Assembly (NCBI GenBank): GCA_007674295.1
Contig: CM017459.1
Location: 62,001-126,000 of the forward strand
DNA length: 64,000 nt
Direction of reading: 5' to 3'
Origin: Antonospora locustae
Taxonomy: Eukaryota > Microsporidia
How positions within the stretch are numbered: the first letter of the stretch is position 1; each line of letters starts with the position of its first letter. The notes under the pieces were generated by a model. That model was given only the letters and a program-made list of their open reading frames with translations. It did no database searches and had not been told where the DNA came from. Position numbers and translations under genes: made by a program. Below are positions 38,551-47,410 of the stretch, piece after piece.

Positions 38551-39465
38551 ATGCCTGGAAAGAGAAGCGGAGTAGGTGTTTCCCACCCAAATATCGCCTT
38601 TGTGAAGTATTGGGGCAAGAGAGACATCGAAAACAACATCGCACTTAACTCGTCTATATCAGTTACTGCCAACAAGTTAACAACGACTACAAGAGTGTGC
38701 AAGAGCTGTGCTGATGAGATGTTTATAGATGGCGTAAAAACAGAGATGAGCAACAGACACGTTGCTGTTGTGTCTGTATTTAAGCAAAAGGCAGGGTACA
38801 ATGGAAACATCAGAATCACCTCCGAAAATAACTTTCCAAATTCGTGCGGACTGGCATCTTCAGCCTCTGGGTTTGCAGCTTTGGTGCTAGCATTGGACGA
38901 CTTTTTTGGTCTGCATTTGGACAAAAAAGAGCTCTCGATTCTTGCACGCATTGGGTCGGGAAGTGCGTCTCGAAGCATCTTTGATGGCATTGTTGCCTGT
39001 GAGTATGGTTATTCATACAAGGTTTGTGATTGGGAGGACTTGAGAGCTTTTGTTGTCATCGTCAAAGGTAGTGCAAAGCCCATTGGAAGCACACACGGAA
39101 TGATGAGAACAGTTTGCACTAGCACGCTGTTTCAAGAGAGGCTGCGAAACATCGACAACAAAATAAGGCAGGCGATGGAATACGTGAAGGATAAAAACTT
39201 CGAGAAGTTAGCTTTGCTGACGATGCGAGAATCCAACGAAATGCATGCAGTGTGTCTTGATTCGTGGCCTCCTATCATGTACCTTACAGAAGAAAGCTTT
39301 AAGATCATTGATCTCTGTCTGAAATACAACGAAAACGATGTCAGAGTAGCGTACACGTTTGATGCGGGGCCAAACGCATTTATTTTAACGCTCAACAAAT
39401 ATTTGGAGCCTGTCCTTGACTTCTTTAGAAAAAGCGTTGCTCACAAAATAGTCATTGCTCTTTAA
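38551..39465 (+). CDS. MVD1: Mevalonate diphosphate decarboxylase
   Basis: A 304-aa GHMP-kinase-like enzyme that makes isopentenyl diphosphate from mevalonate diphosphate, giving precursors for dolichol and prenyl groups. Marks: SHPNIAFVKYWGKRD at the start, NSSISVT, the ATP loop NFPNSCGLASSASGFAALV, SGSASRSIFDG, and FDAGPNAFIL near the end. The conserved decarboxylation residues (the R of SASRS and the D of FDAGPNA) are present. It is shorter than yeast Mvd1 (396 aa) but the core is complete. The start has GCAGGGG directly before ATG, the GGG form of the start signal. Confidence 0.95.
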   Translation: MPGKRSGVGVSHPNIAFVKYWGKRDIENNIALNSSISVTANKLTTTTRVCKSCADEMFIDGVKTEMSNRHVAVVSVFKQKAGYNGNIRITSENNFPNSCGLASSASGFAALVLALDDFFGLHLDKKELSILARIGSGSASRSIFDGIVACEYGYSYKVCDWEDLRAFVVIVKGSAKPIGSTHGMMRTVCTSTLFQERLRNIDNKIRQAMEYVKDKNFEKLALLTMRESNEMHAVCLDSWPPIMYLTEESFKIIDLCLKYNENDVRVAYTFDAGPNAFILTLNKYLEPVLDFFRKSVAHKIVIAL

Positions 39466-39475
39466 TTTCTATGTA

Positions 39476-39691
39476 TCAAGTCCAAAGGTAGTGCAATAAA
39501 GCAGCGGCTATTCTATTTCTTGAAAGGTCCTTTTGCAAAAAATCGTGCCCCTCCTGAAATAGAGCACTAGAGCAGGCTCCTGCTCTTGCGAATTTTTCAA
39601 ACATCCAGCGTGGATTTAAGAGCAGGGTAGCCTGTGCTGTCTCTGTGTCGGACTCCACGGACATTTTTATCCAATGTATTCTATTTTCCAT
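39476..39691 (-). CDS. Small hypothetical protein, 71 aa (or 62)
   Basis: A short minus-strand frame squeezed between Mvd1 and the coiled-coil gene. The sequence from MSVESDTETAQ to the end ALLHYLWT is helical and looks coded (LLLNPRWMFEKFARAG, SRNRIAAALLHYL). No family is recognised; a histone-fold-like small subunit is possible. Two ATGs compete: 39691 and 39664. Neither has a CCC signal. The stop lies 10 bases from the convergent Mvd1 stop. Confidence 0.4.
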   Translation of the reverse strand: MENRIHWIKMSVESDTETAQATLLLNPRWMFEKFARAGACSSALFQEGHDFLQKDLSRNRIAAALLHYLWT

Positions 39692-39741
39692 TCTACTTAC
39701 AGTGCAGATGCGCTGAAAAAGACGTTTCTTGGTGATGTAAA

Positions 39742-41493
39742 TCACTGAAATACGTTCCAAACATCTTCATCGTCTGGTTCCTCTTGAATCTTCATCGCAT
39801 TCTGTCTTTTTTCCTTGTAATGCCTGTATATCTTTCTAATTTTCGCGGTATAGTGGCCTTTTAGCTTCTGCATTTCGTTGTTGTGTGTTTCCTTCATGTG
39901 CGTCCTTTCAAGTACTTCCCTGCTCCATGCTTTCTGAACGCACTTCTTTATCTGCTTCATCTGTTGCTGTGCACTTTTCAGCTCTGGTGCTATCTGGTCC
40001 TTCAGCTTGTCTTTTGCCAAAATCAGCAGTGATGAGAGCCTAGTGCTGCGTCTTTTTGCCAGGCTCAATGTAGCTTCCCTTTCCTCGTGTATAGATCTTA
40101 ATTTCATAAAACCACCATTCAGCCCTGTAAAACACTCTCTGGCGAGCACTATCTCATTTGCTATATCATCCATAAGAAAAACAGCTCTTTTGCTTTTGCA
40201 AGTACTTATCTCGAGTCTTTTTCTCAAGATAACGTTGTCTTCCCTTTGCATTTTTACTTCCTCTTTGATCTCTGCTATGGATACAGCTGTCTGGTTATTT
40301 TCACATACAAGACGCTTGATGGCAGCCGCTCTTTTTGCGCTTTCACAGCCAAAGGTGTTAACTCTGTCATTTATCACCTTAAGTTTCGATTTGCATCTTG
40401 AAAGAGCATCTGAAAACTCCTTTTCAAATGCGTTCGTCCGGCTCTCCAGATGCAACTTCTCTTGCTCTAGAATAGCCGTACGTGTTGTGTATGTCGCAAT
40501 TGCAGTCTCCAGCTCGCTGTTTTTTTCTGCAGCCAAGGCTGACTCCTTCTCGCACTTCAGTATTCTTGTTTCTAAGACGCTCTTCTCCTCCTGTAGCTTT
40601 TTGTTTGACTCACTCATCTCGCTTTGCTTTGAACGCATGTTCTCATGCTCTTCCTTTAGAATCACCAAGTAACTCTCTATCTCTTTCTTGTATGCATCGT
40701 TCTGCTCCATATCATCCAGTAGCTTACTATAGTCGGAGTTCAGCTTCTTCAGCTCTGCCATGATGTTACCTTTCTCAGCCTCACACTCTTCCACTCTTTT
40801 GCACAGGCCCTCTCTCTTCGCAACAAGCCTCTCAATCTCAATCTCCTGGTTCTGATTTAAGAGTTTGAAATTGGCGTTTTCGTCACAGAGTTTCTGGACT
40901 ATCCTAGGTAGCTGGCTCAGAATTTTCTTTTCAAACTCCTCGTTACTAGAGCATTCAGCATACCTGCTTCCATCATCTCCCTTGGAGTCTGTGCTCCTAG
41001 TCAAAAAACTGGGTTTTCGAATGACATACGGTGGCTGAAATAGATTCTTGAGCGTGGGAAGCTTGTAGCTGAACCTCTGTGTCTCATTGCTTCTAGACGC
41101 ATCGTCTGTTTTCTGTGTATCGCAGCCTCTATTCTCAGGCTTTTGAGTCCTGTCTTTTTCATTTTCAGCGCTTCTTTCTGGATTGTTGTTGCAGGACGTT
41201 GATGCTGCGCTGTCCTCAGTGCCCCCGACAATATTTTCACTTCTATACATACATTCTTCAACGTTAAATGTTGTGTTCTGCTCGTCGGCAGTGGACACAT
41301 AATCGCAGACATCAAGGTTGGTATCAGACGCTTTGTGGGTTGTGTCGCCGTCGTCGAGTATAGACGAGATCTGGTCGCAGATGTCAAGGTTGTCGTCGAT
41401 TCTGATGTTATTGTGACAAAAGAGGTCCAACTTTTTTGCGCGAAGAGGCTTTGAATACAGAAAGTTTGCTTTGGACTTGTCTTTAGGCTTCAT
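39742..41493 (-). CDS. Long coiled-coil protein, 583 aa
   Basis: Residues 1 to about 190 are disordered and rich in Asp, Ser, Asn and Thr, with the basic-aromatic patch YKLPTLKNLFQPPYVIRKPS. From about 190 to 550 it is nearly unbroken coiled coil with a few hinges. The C-terminus ends DDEDVWNVF. Such layouts occur in spindle-pole, kinetochore and vesicle-tether proteins; I cannot assign it. The first ATG in frame is used (41493); no CCC signal is present. It is a mostly architectural protein by inference. Confidence 0.7.
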   Translation of the reverse strand: MKPKDKSKANFLYSKPLRAKKLDLFCHNNIRIDDNLDICDQISSILDDGDTTHKASDTNLDVCDYVSTADEQNTTFNVEECMYRSENIVGGTEDSAASTSCNNNPERSAENEKDRTQKPENRGCDTQKTDDASRSNETQRFSYKLPTLKNLFQPPYVIRKPSFLTRSTDSKGDDGSRYAECSSNEEFEKKILSQLPRIVQKLCDENANFKLLNQNQEIEIERLVAKREGLCKRVEECEAEKGNIMAELKKLNSDYSKLLDDMEQNDAYKKEIESYLVILKEEHENMRSKQSEMSESNKKLQEEKSVLETRILKCEKESALAAEKNSELETAIATYTTRTAILEQEKLHLESRTNAFEKEFSDALSRCKSKLKVINDRVNTFGCESAKRAAAIKRLVCENNQTAVSIAEIKEEVKMQREDNVILRKRLEISTCKSKRAVFLMDDIANEIVLARECFTGLNGGFMKLRSIHEEREATLSLAKRRSTRLSSLLILAKDKLKDQIAPELKSAQQQMKQIKKCVQKAWSREVLERTHMKETHNNEMQKLKGHYTAKIRKIYRHYKEKRQNAMKIQEEPDDEDVWNVFQ

Positions 41494-41691
41494 TTTGATT
41501 ATGCAACTCACTTGTATTTATCTGAAGTTTATTTATGCTTAATAGGCAGGCAAAAGACACATGCCAGTGCCTAAAAGCGACACCTAGCGAGCAAACTGCG
41601 ATTTCTATGCAGGTGTAGCTAAGTGTGCATGTGTGATATCCAAAAGAAAGTGCATGGGATCTCAGTGCTTTGGAGAGAGGTCCAGTTGGTT

Positions 41692-44600
41692 TTACAAAAG
41701 AAGTGCAGCCATCTCAACTGCACTTTGTATGCTCTTTACGATACTGATGTACTTTAACCTCAAATTGGAGGAAATATCCATGCTCTGTAGTATATCTGCA
41801 ACTTCGTTTGTTTTCAGGCCAGAAACCTCTTTTTGGAGCGTATGAAGTCTTTTATGCACAAACTCCTCCTCGCTCATTTTCATTGTCTTTCCTGAGATTG
41901 TGTACGAGTGTGTAGTGTTTGATGCATCACAGATCTCTTCTCTGATGCCTTTTATTTGCAGAACGCACTTATCAACTTGACGTGCCTTTCTGTCAAGGAC
42001 CTTACTTTCACGTAGCTCGAGTTCTCTCATTTTGGTTGCAAACTCTTTGTAGTAAGGGTCTTCCTTGATGCAGCCTGACCTAAATAACATGTGCCCATAG
42101 GCACCTAAAATGCCACGTACAGACTCAGATGTGCCCGGCTGGTTCAGGTCGATGGGCATGTCCTTTTCTGGACACTGGCACTTTTCATCCATTCTATGTA
42201 ACATAACGTGCTTTGCAAACTCAAAAAGCGAATCTAGCATGTTGTTTGAACATAAAAAATAGCTCATAGCGTTCTCCTGCAGAGCATCTCTCTGTAGACG
42301 CGCAGCCTCTTCCCAACGACCACGCTGTGCCAGACTTTCTACTAACTGTCTGTAGAATGCAGTGTCTAGGATGTCAAGCTGTGAAGCAACTTCAATAGAA
42401 ACCCTGCTTTCCAGAAAGAACGAGACTTCAAGTGCCTTTTTCAAGTCTATTTTCCTATACAGATTGAAGCTCCTTTCGTAGTTTTTGGTTCTGAATAGCT
42501 TCTCTGCATATGCTTCGATAAACTTAGGGTGGTTGTACTTCATTGAGTACTCATAGAGATCATGTTTTTCTACATAAGCCAGTGCTCTTGCAAGACTTCC
42601 GTTCTCTGCGGTCCTGCTGCTCTCGCATGTGCAACGACATTCTGGTATTTGTACAAAACCGCAGTACTCTGTGCTGCACTGCATGTTCTGTGAAGCGTGC
42701 ACCTCAAAAAGTCGGTCCAACGCGCGTTCATGCATCTTTAGATAATCAAAAACCTTGAACTTCTCGTCGCCACCTCTCATTTGTTGAATCTCGTGCATGT
42801 AGTCTCTTTTGTCCAAAATGAGTGCTATTTTGCTGCTTTTGTCCATATCGTGTAGCAGAAGAGATTGCTTAATCAGATTGTCGGGCGTAGTGTGGCAAAC
42901 AGCAGCCTTCACTGCATCTTCAAGACTGTCTGAAATGGCAAGTGCTGCTGAAAAAGCACCAACCCTAACTAATATTTCAACAATAACAGTGTTGCTTAGA
43001 GCATACAGCAGGCATCCCAGGATGCTCAGAGGATCCGTATGTCGATCTAGAGAGACGATACAAGCTTCTTCGTGCCCTTCAACCTGGCACCTAGACAAAG
43101 CAGGGGTTTCATGCTCACCATTCAGCCTAACATTCTCTGTTTTTATCGCAACACTTTCAGCTGCAAGAAACAAAAGCACGCGGCTTGTATCTATTTCTCC
43201 TAATTTTAGGATAGATAGCAGCCCAGAAAAAAGCATGATGGTGTGGGATTTCGAGACACTGGCGGCAATTTTACTTATGTTTATCTTCGTATCGATCCAA
43301 ATATCATATGAAATACAGTTTACTACGCAGGCACTCACAGCCTCTCTATATTTTTCAGATTGTATTTGCTCTTTAATGGACTCAACAATTATAGGTCGTA
43401 AGCTGAAAGCCTCGATGCTGCCTCTGGGGACATAGAGAATCAGTAGAAATGTGTATGCAAGAATAACGGCATTTCGCTCAGAAACCAAGGTCTCGCTGCG
43501 TAATGTAATTCTACTTGTGCTTGGGATGCCAGCGGGGGTTTCTTCAAAACTGCATCTTTCGCACTGAGACGAGCTATTATTTAGTATATATGCCTCAATA
43601 CTTCGTACATCGTGTTTCATAGGCTCTCTTCTAAGCCGAATGTCTTCTAGATTTGTAAATTGAATGGCATCGTGTTTTGTCAACACCAAAAGGTTCTTGT
43701 GAACCAGAAAAGAAACCACTCCATCAATTAGCAAGCCATAACAGAACAACCGGGAGTTCAGTTGCACAAAATAGGTGTCCTTGCACGCGTACACATCGTA
43801 ATATACCAAATCGTCAGTGCTTTCTACATATACGTGTTCGAGGCTTGCAACTTTGCCTATTTCGTTGCTTTTGTCGAGCACGTAAAGCCTTCCTCTATCA
43901 TCAAGCAAGACGACTTGATCAAAAACGTGCATTTTTATAATACCACTTACAACAACACTGGCCCTTACTTTGTTAGTGCTGATATCAATGCAAAACATGC
44001 GTGTTTCTAGTCTCATCCAGATGACTTTTTCAAGAAGCAGAATTTCAAGTATGTTTTCCTGAAAGGAAGAAAGATCTATGGAGCGCACATGAGAAAAGTC
44101 CTTAATATTGTAGACTTCTAGAGAAACTGTACAACATCTGGCGTTATCTTCGCAGGACCTTGTCTCTATATGGTTGTGCTTGTACGTATTTCTCCCACTG
44201 TGTGAAGAACACATCAGAACCGCAACTCTGTCACAGTGTGCAGATACGTCCTTTATACTGCCAGAAAGCTCAAAAGCTCGGTAGTAGAAGGGAGGCGGCA
44301 CTATTGACTTCCAATAATCGTAGAAGAATAAGCTACTTCCGTCAACCACGAAGAACATTCCCGCGCTTTTTGTGAACTCCTTGAATATTTTAATGGAAAC
44401 TATGCCATTGTGCGCAAAGTGAAGTGTGTTCTTGGTTATGCCAAGAAACTTGCCCTGTATGCAGTGTTGCAGCTTCTTGTACCACTTGCTGTTTTTTGAG
44501 CTGTACAGAGTTAAGTGAGTGCTTATGGTTATCAATGTGTTTCTGTCCAGAAAATGTATGTGGGAAATTGTATTAGCAGAACTGTTCTCGAATTTTGAAC

Positions 44601-45192
44601 CTTCATCAGGCTCTGAAAGCTCAAGTATGCTGCCAAACTCTAGCCCGTTTCTCTCTATGAAGTGCACTTTTCCGTTGCATGCTATTGCTAATAAGTTGGG
44701 GGATCGGAGAGAAATGGGACCTCTGTAGCTTACATCCTTCAGTAGCTCTAGCTTTGTGTTCAAAATCAACAGATTGTGCTCTGTAGCACAATACACCAGA
44801 TGTGCATGTGGGTTCCACTCAACGCTACACACGTCACTTGGCGTATGAAGAGTGCCTACAATCTCAAAATATGAATTCAGTAGTAAGCACATTCCCTTTA
44901 AAACAACAAGAAGAAGCGACTCCTCTGTGCTGGAGCTGACAAGCAGTGGCTGCGACTCAAACGCGCCTATAAATTCCTCCACATTTTGCCTGTCCAGGAA
45001 AAAAAGGTTGGTGCGCTCAAACAGCACAAAGCCTCTTTCAAATACATGAAAGTACGTGGGACTGAAAGAAAGTGTATGCAGCATGACGCTATCTCTGTAT
45101 ATGTGTTTGCCGCGAAGAACGTAGCCACAGGACCACAGAAAGCTGCCACGTATGGGAGTATGTACCACTGACCGTATAAAAAAGTTTTCCAT
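41692..45192 (-). CDS. ELP1: Elongator complex subunit 1
   Basis: A 1166-aa protein. The N-terminal half is two WD propellers, including SVEWNPHAHLVYCAT, SKWYKKLQHCI and the KSIVPPPFYYRAFELSG segment, whose VPPP is characteristic of Elp1/IKAP. The C-terminal half is a TPR solenoid with DYLKMHERALDRLFEV, VEKHDLYEYSMKYNH and RTKNYERSFNLYRKIDLKKALE, matching Elp1 repeats. Elongator modifies wobble uridine in tRNA (cm5U step). Trm9, encoded here at 57975, adds the final methyl. The chosen ATG directly follows AAATTTCTTCCCC; two start candidates upstream lack this. Slightly shorter than yeast (1349 aa). Confidence 0.75.
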   Translation of the reverse strand: MENFFIRSVVHTPIRGSFLWSCGYVLRGKHIYRDSVMLHTLSFSPTYFHVFERGFVLFERTNLFFLDRQNVEEFIGAFESQPLLVSSSTEESLLLVVLKGMCLLLNSYFEIVGTLHTPSDVCSVEWNPHAHLVYCATEHNLLILNTKLELLKDVSYRGPISLRSPNLLAIACNGKVHFIERNGLEFGSILELSEPDEGSKFENSSANTISHIHFLDRNTLITISTHLTLYSSKNSKWYKKLQHCIQGKFLGITKNTLHFAHNGIVSIKIFKEFTKSAGMFFVVDGSSLFFYDYWKSIVPPPFYYRAFELSGSIKDVSAHCDRVAVLMCSSHSGRNTYKHNHIETRSCEDNARCCTVSLEVYNIKDFSHVRSIDLSSFQENILEILLLEKVIWMRLETRMFCIDISTNKVRASVVVSGIIKMHVFDQVVLLDDRGRLYVLDKSNEIGKVASLEHVYVESTDDLVYYDVYACKDTYFVQLNSRLFCYGLLIDGVVSFLVHKNLLVLTKHDAIQFTNLEDIRLRREPMKHDVRSIEAYILNNSSSQCERCSFEETPAGIPSTSRITLRSETLVSERNAVILAYTFLLILYVPRGSIEAFSLRPIIVESIKEQIQSEKYREAVSACVVNCISYDIWIDTKINISKIAASVSKSHTIMLFSGLLSILKLGEIDTSRVLLFLAAESVAIKTENVRLNGEHETPALSRCQVEGHEEACIVSLDRHTDPLSILGCLLYALSNTVIVEILVRVGAFSAALAISDSLEDAVKAAVCHTTPDNLIKQSLLLHDMDKSSKIALILDKRDYMHEIQQMRGGDEKFKVFDYLKMHERALDRLFEVHASQNMQCSTEYCGFVQIPECRCTCESSRTAENGSLARALAYVEKHDLYEYSMKYNHPKFIEAYAEKLFRTKNYERSFNLYRKIDLKKALEVSFFLESRVSIEVASQLDILDTAFYRQLVESLAQRGRWEEAARLQRDALQENAMSYFLCSNNMLDSLFEFAKHVMLHRMDEKCQCPEKDMPIDLNQPGTSESVRGILGAYGHMLFRSGCIKEDPYYKEFATKMRELELRESKVLDRKARQVDKCVLQIKGIREEICDASNTTHSYTISGKTMKMSEEEFVHKRLHTLQKEVSGLKTNEVADILQSMDISSNLRLKYISIVKSIQSAVEMAALLL

Positions 45193-45333
45193 GGGGAAGA
45201 AATTTTTGTGAATAGCCATGCAGATACGTAGCCAAAAGGTGCAGATCAGCACAGAATGTAATGTACATCATGGATGAAAAATCTGCGTCACCATATTGTT
45301 CTGGAAATGCATTTATCAGCCACTTTGAGTCTA

Positions 45334-46365
45334 TCACATTTTTACAAACTCTGTGAAATATAATGTGCCAAGGCAACTGTCGTATTGCCTGAAGGCATCC
45401 TGGCTGACCAGACTTGCCAAATGAGCCTTCTTCAGAATCTTGCCAAAGCATATGCCACCACGTACCATCTCATTTTTTCTAAAATAGTTTGTCGATAAGC
45501 TTACAAAGTGGAACGGAAAAAGAGAGGGAATCAAGTCCGGGTATGCACACATGTCTAATGTGGATATCATATTCCTTGAATATAGGTATTCCGCAATGTC
45601 TTCTATGTACCTTTCAAGCCATTTCCTCTTACTCAGTGAATGCATGATTGATTCTACACTTCTTGCAAATATGTACCTCATATCTGTGTAGATCTGAAGA
45701 TATTCACCAGGTGCCCCTGTGTACGCTGTGTATGAAAACAGCCCGATGCACTTTAGGTCTATATGGTAAGTTCTCGTGCACAGGCTTTCTTCAGATTTTA
45801 TAAGTATTTCGCTGTTGTCAACTAAGGGAATTGCGCTACACGCTCTTGGCCCGATTTCGTGCAGGTTCTCAAGTACTTTTCTAAAAAACACCGGCAAACA
45901 GTGCCTTGCGAACACATCAAAGAAATTTTGCAGATAGTAAACGTCTTTTCCGATACCATCCAACATTCTAAATACTCTAATCGTGTGTGGAGACAAAACA
46001 AAGTAGATACATTGTGGATTGGCACTTACATAGTCATAGACATCTTGTGGAGTGCAAATGTGAGTGTATGCAAAATTTAACTTACAATACCTAGCAAATA
46101 CCACCGCAGCTGCGTCGGCGAAGTCCTCAATGTCTGAAGAAAATACTCTATAGGAGCGATGGTCATACATTGTCAGAACTAGGACCCCGTCTCTTCTTAA
46201 CGTCTGTATAAGCCCAACATAAATGCTGCTATAAACGTTTTTAATTTCGTGAGAAATTGCTTTATTTAGCCTCCACAACTTATAGTGCGGTGTCTCCAAC
46301 CAGTATGTGCATGTGATTGCAAGTGTGCTGATCAAAGAAATGACACTTGATTTTTTAATTCTCAT
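45334..46365 (-). CDS. Membrane-anchored protein, possible thioredoxin fold
   Basis: A 343-aa protein with a hydrophobic N-terminal segment (SSVISLISTLAITCTYWL, about 7-24) that is likely a signal anchor. After it come GVLVLTMYDHRSYRV and alternating strands and helices up to CIYFVLSPHTIRVF. That order resembles a thioredoxin fold without the CxxC site, but the match is by eye and weak. The remainder is not recognised. The ATG follows TCACACCCTCA. It lies between Elp1 and the acidic small gene. Confidence 0.55.
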   Translation of the reverse strand: MRIKKSSVISLISTLAITCTYWLETPHYKLWRLNKAISHEIKNVYSSIYVGLIQTLRRDGVLVLTMYDHRSYRVFSSDIEDFADAAAVVFARYCKLNFAYTHICTPQDVYDYVSANPQCIYFVLSPHTIRVFRMLDGIGKDVYYLQNFFDVFARHCLPVFFRKVLENLHEIGPRACSAIPLVDNSEILIKSEESLCTRTYHIDLKCIGLFSYTAYTGAPGEYLQIYTDMRYIFARSVESIMHSLSKRKWLERYIEDIAEYLYSRNMISTLDMCAYPDLIPSLFPFHFVSLSTNYFRKNEMVRGGICFGKILKKAHLASLVSQDAFRQYDSCLGTLYFTEFVKM

Positions 46366-46646
46366 TGAGGGTGTGATTCTTGAAATGAAAAACTGCAATC
46401 ATGCAGGTGATGCAAAAACAAACATGACTGCGCAAGTGCTTGGTATTTAATGCTGCTTGTACGCAAAACCTAGAAATACCTGTCGAGCCTAGTGTCCAAA
46501 GGCTGCACAGTCCTGCAGGTGCAGTCATCCTACACGAATATGCTAATGATCACTGTGCCTGAAATAAACCGGCAGACTTCAGTAGACCTCGATAGAGCGA
46601 GAGTTACAATATCTCATAGGTGACGGCTTGTAAACCTAAATAAAGT

Positions 46647-46934
46647 TTAATCGGACTCATCGCTAGGCTCATCGCTAGAGTTGTCAAGATCGTCATTGCT
46701 GCTGTATGAAGATGATTCTGCGCTCGACGACAGCCCTTCGTCGTCGTCCGAATAGTCGTCTTTGTCCTCCTCTTCGGTCGATGTCTCCAAAGTGACTGTG
46801 TCATCATCATCATCGTAGTCGTCGCTACTATTGCTTGTGCTTGATACCTCGTCGCGAACGTCTTTGTAGTGCTCTTCTTCAACAGTCTTCTTTCCGAGCT
46901 TTTCCTGCTTTGTCTTAGAATTCTCGTCGGTCAT
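46647..46934 (-). CDS. Extremely acidic Ser/Asp-rich protein, 95 aa
   Basis: A 95-aa protein with a mildly basic first 20 residues, then almost only Asp, Glu and Ser (for example DDYDDDDD, EEEDKDDYSDDDEG). It would be disordered and a likely casein kinase 2 substrate. Such proteins occur as nucleolar or histone-binding factors, but no family can be named. The ATG follows TTATCCCCTA, supporting it as a gene rather than low-complexity noise. Confidence 0.6.
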   Translation of the reverse strand: MTDENSKTKQEKLGKKTVEEEHYKDVRDEVSSTSNSSDDYDDDDDTVTLETSTEEEDKDDYSDDDEGLSSSAESSSYSSNDDLDNSSDEPSDESD

Positions 46935-46957
46935 TAGGGGATAAAAAAATCAAAATT

Positions 46958-47155
46958 TTATTTCTGCTTTTTTCTAGTAATTACAGCAAATAGCAATGCA
47001 GGACAACAACACGCAGGAGGCCAGAAGAGCACGTGAGTGCCAAAAAGTGTCTTCGTTTTTTGCATGATGTGATGCACATTTTGGACATAGAATGTACCTG
47101 GCTTCCTCCTATACACTGTGTTGAAAAGCCGATTCTCGGCGTTCGTGAAATGCAT
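46958..47155 (-). CDS. Small tail-anchored-like protein, 65 aa
   Basis: A 65-aa frame with a basic first half (NRLFNTVYRRKPGTFY) and one C-terminal hydrophobic stretch (HVLFWPPACCCPALLFAVI), ending in RKKQK. This is the form of a tail-anchored membrane protein. The frame stays open about 30 codons upstream without an ATG, and no CCC signal precedes the ATG, so the start or the gene itself is uncertain. Confidence 0.35.
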   Translation of the reverse strand: MHFTNAENRLFNTVYRRKPGTFYVQNVHHIMQKTKTLFGTHVLFWPPACCCPALLFAVITRKKQK

Positions 47156-47410
47156 CAATTTTGGTGAATCCACATGCAAATCACTTTTCTTGTATACAAC
47201 ACTTATTTGTTGCCAAAAAGATGTATCACCGAGCCACAGGCACAAGATCTTCAGGAAGGACGACGTTTTATATAAGGAGTAGTTTTTTGTACCGCAGCGT
47301 GAGCACTACTTATGCACCATGCTTGATCAAAATTGCGCTCTCCTAAGCCGTGCAGTCAGATAGACAGACAACACAACTGATCAAAGAATAACAAAAATTT
47401 TACCCCCAGA

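Noticed and set aside
39664..39720. Intron donor GTAAGT before the small gene at 39476
   Set aside because: No acceptor with a branch site in range; more likely chance.
46470..46560. H/ACA-like hairpin CTGCAC/GTGCAG
   Set aside because: A 6-bp stem only, with no box ACA at a proper distance.
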